64,000 nt of DNA from Palleronia pontilimi (GCF_016412875.1 NZ_JAEKPD010000016.1:62001-126000), one strand, 5' to 3'; shown: positions 23,431 to 32,405, numbered from the stretch's first letter. Notes: generated by a model from the letters alone, not told the origin. Numbers and translations are program-made.

Positions 23431-25076
23431 TGCAGGACGCGCCGCACGCTGTCGGCCAGCAGGCGCACCACGGTGATCTGGTTCAGATATCCCGTGGCGG
23501 GCAATTGCGCGCTTTGCTGATACCGCCGGATCGCCTGCCGGGTCTGGCCGTCGAACGTGCCGTCCACGGGCCCGGTGTCGTAGCCTTCGGCGGCCAGGCG
23601 CTGCTCGACGGCGCGACGGGTGATCTGGTTCAGGCCAAGCTGGTCCTCCGCCTGGCGGGCCGCGTCGTTTTCGCTGCTGTCCTGGCGCAGGGCCGCGATC
23701 CGGTCGCGGGCCGCTGCCGAAAAGCGTCCCTGCGGGAATTGCCGCAGGTAATCGTCATAGGCCGCGATCGAGTTGGCTTGCTCGGCCTGGTTCCAGGCCT
23801 GCGTGTCGCGCGCCAGGGCGTCTTCACCGCGCAGCTCGGACAGCCGTTCGCGGGCTTCGGCCGCGTATCTTCCATCGGGGAACCGGTCCAGGAACCGCCC
23901 GAGCCCGTCGACATCGCGGCCCCGTCCGGTTTCGTCCCAGAGGGCGTCTTCGGCACGGGCGCGCTCGGCCTTGCGGGCGCGTTCTTCTTCTTCCAGCAAG
24001 GCGGCGCGGCGGCGGGCCTGCTCTTCGATATCCTGGATCATGGGCCGCGTCAGATAGCCCGTCCGGTCCCGGTCATTGGCGCCCTGCCAGCCTTCGATCG
24101 CGCCGCGCGTGCCGGGTCCGAACACCCCGTCGATTCCGCGCGTGTCGTAGCCCAGAAGCACCAGGTCGCGCTGGATCGCCTGCCGCGCGGCCTGGTCAAG
24201 CGCCAGCGCCTCTTCGGCGCGGCGTTCGTCGGCGAAGGGCTCGTCGCGCAGCGCGTCAAGCCGCTCGGCCGCCTCGTCGGCGAACAGCCCGTCGGGATAG
24301 CTGTCGAGGTAAAGCGTGTAGCTGTCCACGCTGTCGCGGTCGCGCATCCGCGTCCAAAGCTGGCGTTCGGCGGACTCGCCGTCGTCTTGAGGGACGGCGG
24401 GCTCGACCGCATCGCGCGCGGCCTCGTCCGACAGGAAGGCCAGATCGGGCGTGACGAAGCCCGCGACGCTGGCATTGTTGTCCCCGCTGACCCGTTCGCG
24501 GATCGACGCTCCGGGCTTGGCCAGCGTGTCAGACAGGATCGCGCCCGCCGCGCGGGTTCCGGCGCGGATGACGGTGACGCCCTGGGGGATTTCCAGCGCG
24601 CCCAGGCCGCTGCTCAGACCGTTGCCCACAGGATCGCGCTTGGCCAGGTCGGTGCCCAGCAGCAGCACCGCGCGCGTGGGCGCGTTGGTCATCAGGCTCA
24701 TGACCGTCGACAGGGGAATGGCGCTGAGCGTGGCGTCCACCAGCGACGCGCCTTCCGCGTCCACCGGCAGGAACCAGGTCTCGGCATCCGAGTGGACGAA
24801 CCGCCCCGACAGCACCACCAGAAGCCCGTCGGCGCTGCGGCTTTGCTGTTCCAGCTGCCGCAGGGCGACGCCGATCTCGTCGCGTTCGGCGTTGCGCAGC
24901 ACCTGGGCGTCGACACCGGCCTCTTCCAGCGCGCGGGCGGCGCGGACGACCGCATCGCCCTGCCGCAGGTTGGCAAGCTCGGCGTAACGCGCATTGCCGA
25001 CGACAAGCGCCGCGTCCTCGGCCCAGGCGGCGGGGGCGAGCAGGCAAATCAGGGCGGTCAGGCGGGCCAGGTGCAT
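23427..25076 (-). CDS. Exported caspase-fold protein without catalytic dyad, with repeats and two peptidoglycan-binding domains
   Basis: This is a 549-aa protein with a signal peptide (about 1-19, cleaved after AWA). Residues about 21-200 have the peptidase C14 (caspase) outline: ALVVGNARYAELANL, then strand VVLSGRF where active members have SGHG, and AVLLLGTD where they have the DACR cysteine motif. Both catalytic positions are therefore lost. Three repeats of a 38-residue unit follow, each with a Y..YL..(Y/F)P.G.(F/Y)..EA..R(L/I)..LR pattern (around 240, 380 and 425). Two PG_binding_1-like domains have GYDTRGIDGVFGPGTR and GYDTGPVDGTFDGQTR. It is coupled to the gene at 22936. Confidence 0.82.
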   Translation of the reverse strand: MHLARLTALICLLAPAAWAEDAALVVGNARYAELANLRQGDAVVRAARALEEAGVDAQVLRNAERDEIGVALRQLEQQSRSADGLLVVLSGRFVHSDAETWFLPVDAEGASLVDATLSAIPLSTVMSLMTNAPTRAVLLLGTDLAKRDPVGNGLSSGLGALEIPQGVTVIRAGTRAAGAILSDTLAKPGASIRERVSGDNNASVAGFVTPDLAFLSDEAARDAVEPAVPQDDGESAERQLWTRMRDRDSVDSYTLYLDSYPDGLFADEAAERLDALRDEPFADERRAEEALALDQAARQAIQRDLVLLGYDTRGIDGVFGPGTRGAIEGWQGANDRDRTGYLTRPMIQDIEEQARRRAALLEEEERARKAERARAEDALWDETGRGRDVDGLGRFLDRFPDGRYAAEARERLSELRGEDALARDTQAWNQAEQANSIAAYDDYLRQFPQGRFSAAARDRIAALRQDSSENDAARQAEDQLGLNQITRRAVEQRLAAEGYDTGPVDGTFDGQTRQAIRRYQQSAQLPATGYLNQITVVRLLADSVRRVLQ

Positions 25077-25081
25077 GGGAA

Positions 25082-26290
25082 TTATCCTTTTTCGTAGTCG
25101 CGTTTGTCTTCGATGACGATACCGTCGCGGGGCAGCGATCCAGGCGCCACCAGCGTGACGGTGCCGCGCAGCTTCAACGTCTCGCGGATGCTGGCATCAT
25201 AGGCGTGGGGGTCCGTGGCGTCGGTTTCAAGCGCCACGGACATCGCATCGGCATCGCCGTCGCGGGTCACCGTGACCCGGGCGCGCTGCACGTCCGCGTG
25301 ACGCGCGATCAGGTCGGCCACCTGTTCGGGTCGGACGAACATGCCCTTGATCTTGGCGGTCTGGTCGGCGCGGCCCATCCAGCCCTTGATGCGCATGTTG
25401 GTCCGCCCACACGGGGACGGCCCTGGCAACACCGCGGACAGATCGCCCGTGGCGAAGCGGATCAGCGGGTAGTCGGGGTTGAGCGTGGTGACGATCACCT
25501 CGCCCACCTCGCCGTCGGGAACCGGATCGCCGGTGCCGGGGGTCACGATCTCGACGATCACGCCCTCGTCGACGATCAGGCCCTCCATGGCCTCGGATTC
25601 GTAGGCGATGTTGCCCAGGTCGGCGGTGGCGTAGCATTGCAGGCAGGCGATGCCGCGCTCCGCGTAGGATTCGCGCAAGGACGGGAACAGCGCCCCGCCC
25701 GATACGGCCGCGCGGGTGATGCCCAGCGCCAGCCCCAATTCGTCCGCCTTCTCCAGGATCACCTTCAGGTAATCGGGCGTGCCCGCATAGGCCGTGACCC
25801 CCAGCTGCGCGGCCGCGCGCGCCTGCAGTTCGGTCTGTCCGGTGCCCGCGGGCAGCACGGTGGCGCCGACGGCCCGCGCGCCGGACTCGAACATCATCCC
25901 CGCGGGCGTCAGGTGGTAGCCGAAGCAGTTCTGCACCACATCGCCCGCGCCGATGCCGCAGGCGCGCAGGAATCGGCCCAGCCGGAACCAGTCACCGTCG
26001 ATCCGGCCGGGCTCGTAGATCGGTCCAGGCGACTGGAACACGTGGCTGAAGCCCGATAATGGCCCCGCGTAGCCCCCGAAGGGCGGCGCGTCGGTCTGCG
26101 CCGCCACCAGGTCGGACTTCCGCAGCACCGGCAACGCTGCGAGCGCGGCGCGGTCCGTCACGCCGCGGGGGCTGTGCCCGCGCAGCGCGCCGTTTCCGTC
26201 CAGCGCCTGCGCGCGCGCCACCTGCTCGGGCAGCGCCCTTGCCAGGTCGGCCGCGCGCCGCTCGGCGCTGCGGGTTTCAAGCTCGTCCAT
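25082..26290 (-). CDS. Phenylacetate-CoA ligase-like adenylate-forming enzyme
   Basis: This is a member of the ANL adenylating superfamily, PaaK branch, about 402 aa. PaaK-type enzymes activate arylacetic or benzoic-type acids to CoA thioesters. Visible motifs are VFQSPGPIYEPGRIDGDW, QNCFGYHLTPAGMMFE, SGGALFPSLRE and CYATADLGNIAYE, with GEVGEVIVTTLNPDYPLIRFATGDLS, shown as VTTLNPDYPLIRFATGD, and the hinge GRADQTAKIKGMFVRPEQV. The phosphate-binding loop is less glycine-rich than in acyl-CoA ligases, as usual here. ATG 26290 follows GGAGG by seven bases. It lies at the downstream end of the Liv cluster. Confidence 0.85.
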   Translation of the reverse strand: MDELETRSAERRAADLARALPEQVARAQALDGNGALRGHSPRGVTDRAALAALPVLRKSDLVAAQTDAPPFGGYAGPLSGFSHVFQSPGPIYEPGRIDGDWFRLGRFLRACGIGAGDVVQNCFGYHLTPAGMMFESGARAVGATVLPAGTGQTELQARAAAQLGVTAYAGTPDYLKVILEKADELGLALGITRAAVSGGALFPSLRESYAERGIACLQCYATADLGNIAYESEAMEGLIVDEGVIVEIVTPGTGDPVPDGEVGEVIVTTLNPDYPLIRFATGDLSAVLPGPSPCGRTNMRIKGWMGRADQTAKIKGMFVRPEQVADLIARHADVQRARVTVTRDGDADAMSVALETDATDPHAYDASIRETLKLRGTVTLVAPGSLPRDGIVIEDKRDYEKG

Positions 26291-26369
26291 CATGAATCCT
26301 CCATATGGGCCCGGGCCCCCGACAGGCAAAGACGCAGGCCCGTTATACGATAACGCGCGCCCCTGCCCC

Positions 26370-26420
26370 CTTCATCTTTCCCGAAATACCTCGGGGAGCG
26401 CGAGGGGCAGTGCCCCTCGC
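26370..26420 (-). repeat. Intergenic repeat element with hairpin, downstream of livF (copy 2 of a near-identical pair)
   Basis: This is the same 51-bp unit as at 2027-2077 with one loop substitution (AGT in place of AGC, plus strand). The hairpin arms are 26400-26408 and 26412-26420, again placed just after the upstream gene's stop (livF, 8 bases). Such conservation over two unrelated sites points to gene conversion or recent copying, or to selection for structure. Confidence 0.8.
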
Positions 26421-26428
26421 TTCCGCCG

Positions 26429-27280
26429 TCAAGCCAGCCAGCGCTTGCGGCGCCGGTACGAGCGCGTGTCGCGGAACGACTTGCGCCCCTCGTCCGACAT
26501 GCCCAGGTAGAATTCCTTCACGTCCGGGTTCTCGCGCAGGTCGCTGGCCTTGCCATCCATCACCACGCGCCCCGATTCCAGGATATAGCCGCGACGGGCG
26601 AAGCGCAGCGCGACGTTGGTGTTCTGCTCGGCCAGAAGGAAGCTCACGCCCTCGCGCTCGTTCAGATCCTTCACGATGCCGAAGATCTCTTCGACCAGCT
26701 GCGGGGCAAGGCCCATCGACGGCTCGTCCAGCAGGATCGTCTCGGGGCGGCTCATCAGCGCGCGGCCGATGGCGCACATCTGCTGCTCGCCGCCCGAGGT
26801 ATACCCGGCCTGGGACTTCCGCCGCTCCTTCAGCCGGGGAAAATAGGTATAGACCAGCTCCAGGTCCTCTTCGACCCGGGCGCGCCCATCGCCGCGGGTA
26901 TAGGCGCCGGTCATCAGGTTCTCCTCGATGGTCAGATGCTCGAAGCAGTGGCGCCCTTCCATCACCTGGATGACGCCGCGCCGGACCAGGTCCGAGGGCA
27001 GCAGATCCTGCACCCGTTCCCCGCGATAGAGGATCTGCCCCTTCGTGACCTCGCCGCGCTCGGATTTCAGCAGGTTCGAGATGGCCTTCAGCGTGGTCGT
27101 CTTCCCGGCGCCGTTGCCCCCAAGAAGTGCCGTGATCCCGCCCTTGGGCACGCTCAGGCTGACGCCTTTCAGCACCAGGATGACCGAGTTGTAGATGACC
27201 TCGATGTTGCGCACGTCCAGAAGCGCGTCCTCGGTCCCGGCACTGTCCGCAGGCGTGGTCGCGGCGTCGGTCATGGTCAT
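26429..27280 (-). CDS. livF: Branched-chain amino acid-type ABC transporter ATP-binding protein LivF
   Basis: This is one of two ATPases of a Liv-type importer (283 aa). The Walker A loop GGNGAGKTT is at about 54-62. The Q-loop region is IQVMEGRHCFEHLTIEEN, the signature is TSGGEQQMCAIGRALMS, and Walker B is ETILLDEPSMGLAP. The H-loop histidine is replaced by asparagine in LLAEQNTNVALRFARRGYI, as in many LivF proteins. I start at the second methionine (27280) because GGGG then stands nine bases upstream. Its role is transport of whatever the nearby ligases activate. Confidence 0.93.
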   Translation of the reverse strand: MTMTDAATTPADSAGTEDALLDVRNIEVIYNSVILVLKGVSLSVPKGGITALLGGNGAGKTTTLKAISNLLKSERGEVTKGQILYRGERVQDLLPSDLVRRGVIQVMEGRHCFEHLTIEENLMTGAYTRGDGRARVEEDLELVYTYFPRLKERRKSQAGYTSGGEQQMCAIGRALMSRPETILLDEPSMGLAPQLVEEIFGIVKDLNEREGVSFLLAEQNTNVALRFARRGYILESGRVVMDGKASDLRENPDVKEFYLGMSDEGRKSFRDTRSYRRRKRWLA

Positions 27281-27343
27281 CGCGGGCATCCCCTGTCTGG
27301 CGAAAAAAGGCCTGGGCGACGCGCCGCCCGGGCCCGGGTCACG

Positions 27344-28627
27344 TCACTGGCAGGCCAGCTCGATGTTGTTTTCCTGGGCGTAGGCCATGGAATCCTCTTC
27401 CACCAGGCGCGCGATCAGCTCCTGGTCGGACTGGATGTAGTCGGTCAGCACCTCCCAGCGGCCCTCACCGGCGTTCCACTGGTTGATCGCGGCCTTGCCG
27501 GACCCGCCGTGGTTCTCGCAGGACGCGCTGAAGGTGGGACCGAAGCCCGCCAGCCCCAGCTCGGCCATGCTCTCCTCGGTCATCTCCAGCTGCTCCAGCC
27601 CGTCGCGCATCTGCGCGGGCGTGATGGCGCTGACGCCGTGGATTTCCTGCGCCTTGCGCGCGGCCTCGGCGGCGATCATCGCCGCATAAAGGCCGCGGTT
27701 GTAAAGCACCGTGCCGCCCTGATCGCCCGCGCCTGCGGCATTGCCCTGCGACCAGACGTGTTCCTCCAGGTCGTCATAAAGTTCGAAATCCGACCCCACG
27801 GCGTGGAAGTTCAGCGCCTTGTAGCCGTCGGCGCCGTCGCCCGCGGGTTTAACGTCGTTTTCCGAACCCGACCACCAGATGCCGATGAACTGGTCCATGG
27901 GATAGCGGATGTTGGCGGCCTCCTGCACGGCGACCTGGTTCATCACGCCCCAGCCCCACATGAGCACGTTGTCGGGACGCTCGCGCCGGATCTGCAGCCA
28001 TTGCGACTTCTGCTCCTGGCCGGGATGGTCGACGGGCAGCTCGATCAGCTCGAAGCCGTGTTCGGTGGCCAGCTCGGACAGGGTGCGGATCGGCTCCTTG
28101 CCGTAGGCCGAGTTGTGATAGACCAGCGCGATCTTCTTGCCCTCGAGCGACCCGCCGTTCTCGTCCAGCAGGTACTTGATGGCCACCGACGCGCCGTCCC
28201 AGTAGGTGGCGGGGTAGTTGAAGACCCACGGGAACACCTTGCCGTTCGACGCGCTCGTGCGGCCGTAGCCCAGCGTGTGCATCGGGATGCCGTCGGCGCT
28301 GACGCGCGGGATCAGCTGGTAGGTGATGCCGGTCGACAGCGGCTGGTAGAGCAGCGCGCCCTCGCCCTTCGTCGCCTCGTAGCACTCGACGCCCTTCTCG
28401 GTGTTGTAACCGGTCTCGCACTCGATCAGGTTGACCCGCTCGCCGCCGATGCCGCCGTCACGCGCGTTCAGCATGGCGAAATAGTCGGCGTAGCCATCCG
28501 CGAAGGGAATGCCGTTGGCGGCATAGGGCCCGGTGCGGTAGCTGAGCGACGGGAATGTCAGCTCGGCCAGCGCGGGGCCCGCGGCCAGCGTGGCGCCCAG
28601 CGCCAGGGTCGTCAGGATCTTCTTCAT
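27344..28627 (-). CDS. livK: Liv-type ABC transporter periplasmic substrate-binding protein
   Basis: This 427-aa periplasmic ligand-binding protein has a Sec signal peptide (KKILTTLALGATLAAGPALA). The mature part is a two-lobed type I periplasmic binding protein: LSYRTGPYAANGIPFADGYADYFAML, shown here as YRTGPYAANGIPFADGY, the conserved GGERVNLIECETGYNTEKGV region, and KKIALVYHNSAYGKEPI at the second lobe. It lacks strong similarity to leucine-specific LivK in the opening motif, which suggests another ligand. It is one gene of a five-gene importer set. Confidence 0.9.
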   Translation of the reverse strand: MKKILTTLALGATLAAGPALAELTFPSLSYRTGPYAANGIPFADGYADYFAMLNARDGGIGGERVNLIECETGYNTEKGVECYEATKGEGALLYQPLSTGITYQLIPRVSADGIPMHTLGYGRTSASNGKVFPWVFNYPATYWDGASVAIKYLLDENGGSLEGKKIALVYHNSAYGKEPIRTLSELATEHGFELIELPVDHPGQEQKSQWLQIRRERPDNVLMWGWGVMNQVAVQEAANIRYPMDQFIGIWWSGSENDVKPAGDGADGYKALNFHAVGSDFELYDDLEEHVWSQGNAAGAGDQGGTVLYNRGLYAAMIAAEAARKAQEIHGVSAITPAQMRDGLEQLEMTEESMAELGLAGFGPTFSASCENHGGSGKAAINQWNAGEGRWEVLTDYIQSDQELIARLVEEDSMAYAQENNIELACQ

Positions 28628-28705
28628 TGGTCTTCCTCCCTAGGTCCCCTGATTGAGGACACTTCTCCGATGCGCCCTTTCGGGGGCGTCTTTCCATGCC
28701 CGACC

Positions 28706-29782
28706 CTAGTGCGGGAAGGGCCACAATCTCAACTTCTCCTTGGTGATGCGCCAGAGCTGCGCCAGGCCATGCGGCTCGACGATCAGGAAGAACACGATCA
28801 ATCCGCCGACGATCATGAACTCGAGATGCGCCGCCAGGTCCGTGGGCCAGCCCAGCCCGCCCACCAGCACGTTCTTCAGCAGCACCGGCATCAGCACCAT
28901 GAAGGCCGCGCCCAAAAAGCTGCCCAGGATCGAGCCCAGCCCCCCGATGATGACCATGAACAGCACCAGGAAGGACTTGTTGATCCCGAAGACCTCGCCC
29001 ACCTCGACCGCGCCCAGGTAGACGGCGAAAAACAGCGCGCCCGAGATGCCGACGAAAAACGACGAGATGCCAAAGGCGCTGAGCTTCGCGCGCAGCGGGT
29101 TCACGCCGATGATCTCGGCGGCGATGTCCATGTCGCGGATCGCCATCCACTTGCGCCCCATGGACCCGCGCGTGAGATTGCGGCAGATCCAGGCGCTGGC
29201 CACCACGAAGACCAGGCAGAACAGATAGACCGCCCAGGCCTGCGTTTCCGGCCCGGTGATGCGAAAGCCCATGAGCGTGCGTTCTGGCGCGCTGATCTGG
29301 CCCGAGGCCGAGTAGTTGTAGAACCACGGCACCCGGTTGAAGAGCCAGACCAGGAAGAATTGCGCGGCCAGCGTCGCCACGGCCAGGTAGAAGCCCTTGA
29401 TCCGCAAGGATGGCAGGCCGAACAGCATCCCCACGGCCGCGGTGATGAAGCCCGAGATCACGATGTGGATGGCGATGTTGATGTCGGGAAACGCGGTCAT
29501 CAGCTTGTAGCAGGCATAGGCGCCCACCGCCATGAACCCGCCCGTGCCCAGCGACACCTGCCCGCAATAGCCCGTCAGGATGTTCAGCCCCAGCGCCGCG
29601 ATGGCATAGATCAGAAGCGGCAGCATCACCGCGTTCAGCCAGTAATCGTTGATGATAAGCGGCACCAGAAGCGCCGCGACCGCCAGGATCAGGTAATACC
29701 CCCAGCGGTCCAGCCGGATCGGAAAGGTCTGGCTGTCGCCGGTATAGGTCGTCTTGAAATCGCCCGCTTCGCGGTAAAGCAT
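28706..29782 (-). CDS. livM: Liv-type ABC transporter permease LivM
   Basis: This 358-aa inner-membrane permease has about nine or ten membrane segments. Family landmarks are ALGLNILTGYCGQVSLGTGGF near residue 85, the middle ATLAAQFFLVWLF, and the EAA-like cytoplasmic loop IRDMDIAAEIIGVNPLRAKL that contacts the ATPases. It ends with GGLGSILGSFLGAAFMVL and a final helix. The start at MLYREAGDFKTTY follows GGGAGGCC. About 200 bases with a repeat element separate it from livH. Confidence 0.92.
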   Translation of the reverse strand: MLYREAGDFKTTYTGDSQTFPIRLDRWGYYLILAVAALLVPLIINDYWLNAVMLPLLIYAIAALGLNILTGYCGQVSLGTGGFMAVGAYACYKLMTAFPDINIAIHIVISGFITAAVGMLFGLPSLRIKGFYLAVATLAAQFFLVWLFNRVPWFYNYSASGQISAPERTLMGFRITGPETQAWAVYLFCLVFVVASAWICRNLTRGSMGRKWMAIRDMDIAAEIIGVNPLRAKLSAFGISSFFVGISGALFFAVYLGAVEVGEVFGINKSFLVLFMVIIGGLGSILGSFLGAAFMVLMPVLLKNVLVGGLGWPTDLAAHLEFMIVGGLIVFFLIVEPHGLAQLWRITKEKLRLWPFPH

Positions 29783-29835
29783 CACGCGGCCTCCCTGTCG
29801 GTCTCGCGGGCGCTGTCGGTCAGCACCCACCCTGT

Positions 29836-29895
29836 CTTCATCTTTTTGGAAATATCCCGGGGGGCCGCGCAGCGGCGGGGGCAGAGCCCCCTCGC
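29836..29895 (-). repeat. Intergenic GGTATTT element with hairpin between livH and livM
   Basis: On the minus strand a GGGGGC/GCCCCC hairpin (arms 29877-29882 and 29886-29891) is followed by GATATTTCCAAAAAGATGAAG, a diverged version of the core seen at 2027 and 26370. It lies inside the 201-base livH-livM gap, and no gene is visible there. If it terminates transcription, livM and downstream genes need their own promoter or read-through. Confidence 0.7.
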
Positions 29896-29983
29896 GCCCA
29901 CCGCCGACACAGCCTTCAGGGCTCCGCCCGTTCGTACCTCGATCCGTCCACTGGACGGATCGCCGGCTGCGCCGGTCCGGTCC

Positions 29984-30970
29984 TCACACACGTTCAATGA
30001 TCCGCTCCCCGAACAGGCCCTGCGGGCGGAACACCAGGAAAATCAGCGCCAGCACGTAGGCGAACCAGTTCTCGGTAGCACCCCCGACCAGCGGGCCCAC
30101 GAGGAACTCGAACAGCTTCTCGCCCACCCCGATGATCAGCCCGCCCACGATGGCGCCGGGGATCGAGGTGAAGCCGCCCAGCATCAGCACCGGCAGCGCC
30201 TTCAGCGCGATCAGGCTCAGCGAAAACTGCACCCCCGACTTGGTGCCCCACATGATGCCCGCCACCAGCGCCACGAAGCCCGCGATGGACCAGGTCAGCA
30301 CCCAGATGAAGTTGAGCGAGATTCCCACGCTCAGCGCGGCCTGGTGGTCGTCGGCCACCGCCCGCAGCGCGCGGCCCTGCTTGGTGTATTGCGAAAACGC
30401 GACCAGCACGGCCACCAGGATCGCGGCGATGATCGTCGCGGCGATGTCCAGGTTGTCGATGAAGAAGCCGTAACCGAACAGGTCGAGCGTGGTCTCGTCG
30501 ATCCAGCTGTTGATGCCCTGCGGCAGTCCCACGTCGAGCGCCTTGATGTCCGACCCCCACATCATGTCGCCGAAGCCTTCCAGGAAATAGGCCAGGCCGA
30601 TGGTCGCCATGAACAGGATGATCGGCTCCTGGCCCACCAGGTGGCGCAGCACCAGCCAGTTCACCAGCCAGGCGAACAGCACCATGGTCACCATGGTCAG
30701 CAGGATCGCCAGCAGCGCGGGCACCTCCCAGCCGAAGCCGTGGATCTCGGTGCCGAAGGTGGCGTTGATCAGGTGCTCGAACGGCACCTGCCCTTCCATG
30801 ATCCCCACCAGCGTCAGCGCGGCGAACAGCGCCATGACCCCTTGGGCATAGTTGAAGATCCCGGAAGCCTTGAAGATCAGCACGAAGCCCAGCGCCACCA
30901 GCGCGTAGAGTACGCCGGCCATCAGTCCGTTCAGCGTCACCTCGATGGCGAAAAGCAACTGGTCTGGCAT
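29984..30970 (-). CDS. livH: Liv-type ABC transporter permease LivH
   Basis: This 328-aa permease is the partner of LivM. It shows the family start LNGLMAGVLYALVALGFVLIF followed by KASGIFNYAQGVMALF, several later helices (WLVNWLVLRHLVG), the cytoplasmic coupling loop QGRALRAVADDHQAALSVGI, and the C-terminal GGFTSIPGAIVGGLIIGVGEK. The start MPDQLLFAIEVT follows a spaced GGGAC site. It is co-directional with the 134-aa unknown gene upstream. Confidence 0.93.
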   Translation of the reverse strand: MPDQLLFAIEVTLNGLMAGVLYALVALGFVLIFKASGIFNYAQGVMALFAALTLVGIMEGQVPFEHLINATFGTEIHGFGWEVPALLAILLTMVTMVLFAWLVNWLVLRHLVGQEPIILFMATIGLAYFLEGFGDMMWGSDIKALDVGLPQGINSWIDETTLDLFGYGFFIDNLDIAATIIAAILVAVLVAFSQYTKQGRALRAVADDHQAALSVGISLNFIWVLTWSIAGFVALVAGIMWGTKSGVQFSLSLIALKALPVLMLGGFTSIPGAIVGGLIIGVGEKLFEFLVGPLVGGATENWFAYVLALIFLVFRPQGLFGERIIERV

Positions 30971-31066
30971 CGCGTGGTCCCTTTCGTGCCGCCCCTGCCC
31001 GGTATCGCTTCGGGCTCAGTCTGGAATCGAAGAAGGGGCTGGGCGCGCCCCTTCCCGGCCGTTCGT

Positions 31067-31471
31067 CTATTCGTGCTGCGTCCCGGGGGTCGAGGCATCG
31101 CGGCCCGGGTTGGGCCCCGTCGCCGACGGGCATGTGCATGCGCCCAGCAGTTCGTTCGCCTTCTCGGATCGCTCGCCCGCGGGCTGTGCCTCCAATGCGG
31201 CGCGGGCGGCCCGCAGGCCCCAGTCGATATCGCCTTCGACCCATGCGGGCCGGTTGGCATCGTCGGAATGGAAATCGGTCTGCCGCGCGTCCCGCGATTG
31301 CCGGGCGACGCGGCCAAGCGCACCCAGCACCGCCTCGCGTTCGTTCTGGCGCAGCTCGTCCAGGTCCTCGGGGCGGAACTTCGCCACCATCTGCCCCGCC
31401 CAGTCGGGCAGGCCCCGGTCATCGCCCAGGGCTTCGGCCAGGGTCTTCTTCTGCCATGTCAGGTCCGTCAT
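31067..31471 (-). CDS. Unknown 134-aa protein inside the Liv operon
   Basis: I do not recognise this protein. It is soluble, with an opening TDLTWQKKTLAEALGDDRG and a mid segment GQMVAKFRPEDLDELRQNE, then WVEGDIDWGLRAARAALEAQ. The C-terminus is a proline/cysteine-containing low-complexity tail (GACTCPSATGPNPGRD). It starts with ATG and an AGGAAG-type site. Its position between livG and livH, reading the same way, suggests it serves the same import or activation function. The GC-rich codon use matches its neighbours. Confidence 0.65.
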   Translation of the reverse strand: MTDLTWQKKTLAEALGDDRGLPDWAGQMVAKFRPEDLDELRQNEREAVLGALGRVARQSRDARQTDFHSDDANRPAWVEGDIDWGLRAARAALEAQPAGERSEKANELLGACTCPSATGPNPGRDASTPGTQHE

Positions 31472-31531
31472 CTCGTATCCTTCCTAAAGGGTGATACGAG
31501 GCGAACGCGGCAGGGCGCGGATACGGTCCGG

Positions 31532-32350
31532 TCAATCATGGGCGACCCCCAGGTAGGCGTCGATCACCTGCGGGTTGTTGCGCACCTCGTCGGGCGTGCC
31601 GTCGCCGATCTTGCGGCCGTAATCCATCACCACCACCCGGTCCGAGATGTCCATGACCACGCCCATGTCGTGCTCGATCAGGGCGATGGTGGTGCCCATC
31701 TCGTCGTTGACGTCCAGGATATAGCGGCTCATGTCCTCCTTCTCCTCGACGTTCATGCCGGCCATCGGCTCGTCCAGCAGCAAAAGGTCCGGCTCGGCGG
31801 CCAGCGCGCGGGCGAGCTCCACGCGCTTTTTCAGACCGTAAGGCAGGCGGCCCACGGGCGTCTTGCGGATGTGCTGGATTTCCAGGAAGTCGATGATCCG
31901 CTCGACGCGGGCGCGGTTCTCGACCTCTTCGCGCTCGGCCTTGCCCTTCCAGATCATCTGGGCGACCAGGCCCGCGTGCATGTCGTTCAGCCGACCCGTC
32001 ATGATGTTGTCGAGCACGCTCATCCCGTCGAAGAGCGCGATGTTCTGGAACGTGCGCGCGACACCCGAGCGCGCGACCTGGAATGGCTTCATGGCGGGGC
32101 GCTTTTCGCCGCGGAACCAGACCTCGCCTTCCTGCGGGTTGTAGAACCCCGAGATGACGTTGAGCATCGACGACTTGCCCGCCCCGTTCGGCCCGATGAT
32201 GGCGCGGATCTCGCCCTGGCGGATGTCGAACGAGATGTTCTTGATCGCCTCGACCCCCCCGAAGCGCAGCGTGATGCCCCTGAGATCCAGAAGCGTGCCC
32301 CCGATGGTGCGGCCGTCCTCGGTGACGTGGCTGTCGGCGGTGTCTTTCAT
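31532..32350 (-). CDS. livG: Liv-type ABC transporter ATP-binding protein LivG
   Basis: This is the second ATPase of the importer (272 aa). Walker A is GPNGAGKSS at 53-61 and the family stretch GVARTFQNIALFDGMSVLDN follows. The signature motif is PYGLKKRVELARAL, where most ABC proteins have LSGGQ. Walker B is DLLLLDEPMAGMN, and the H-loop is IEHDMGVVMDISDRV. Short Liv/urea-type ATPases with altered signatures are known. It follows the long-chain ligase gene by 55 bases and is transcribed with it. Confidence 0.93.
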   Translation of the reverse strand: MKDTADSHVTEDGRTIGGTLLDLRGITLRFGGVEAIKNISFDIRQGEIRAIIGPNGAGKSSMLNVISGFYNPQEGEVWFRGEKRPAMKPFQVARSGVARTFQNIALFDGMSVLDNIMTGRLNDMHAGLVAQMIWKGKAEREEVENRARVERIIDFLEIQHIRKTPVGRLPYGLKKRVELARALAAEPDLLLLDEPMAGMNVEEKEDMSRYILDVNDEMGTTIALIEHDMGVVMDISDRVVVMDYGRKIGDGTPDEVRNNPQVIDAYLGVAHD

Positions 32351-32405
32351 GGCGCGACCTCGCGGGATGGCGGGTGGGGCGATGGCGAAGCCGAGCGTCG
32401 ATCCG

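Noticed and set aside
23427-25076. Active metacaspase or caspase-based defence protein
   Set aside because: The catalytic His and Cys positions are substituted and the protein is exported with wall-binding domains, which does not suit a cytosolic defence effector.
29783-29983. A short gene in the livH-livM gap
   Set aside because: The only open frame there overlaps the repeat element, lacks a ribosome site, and has no recognisable protein features.
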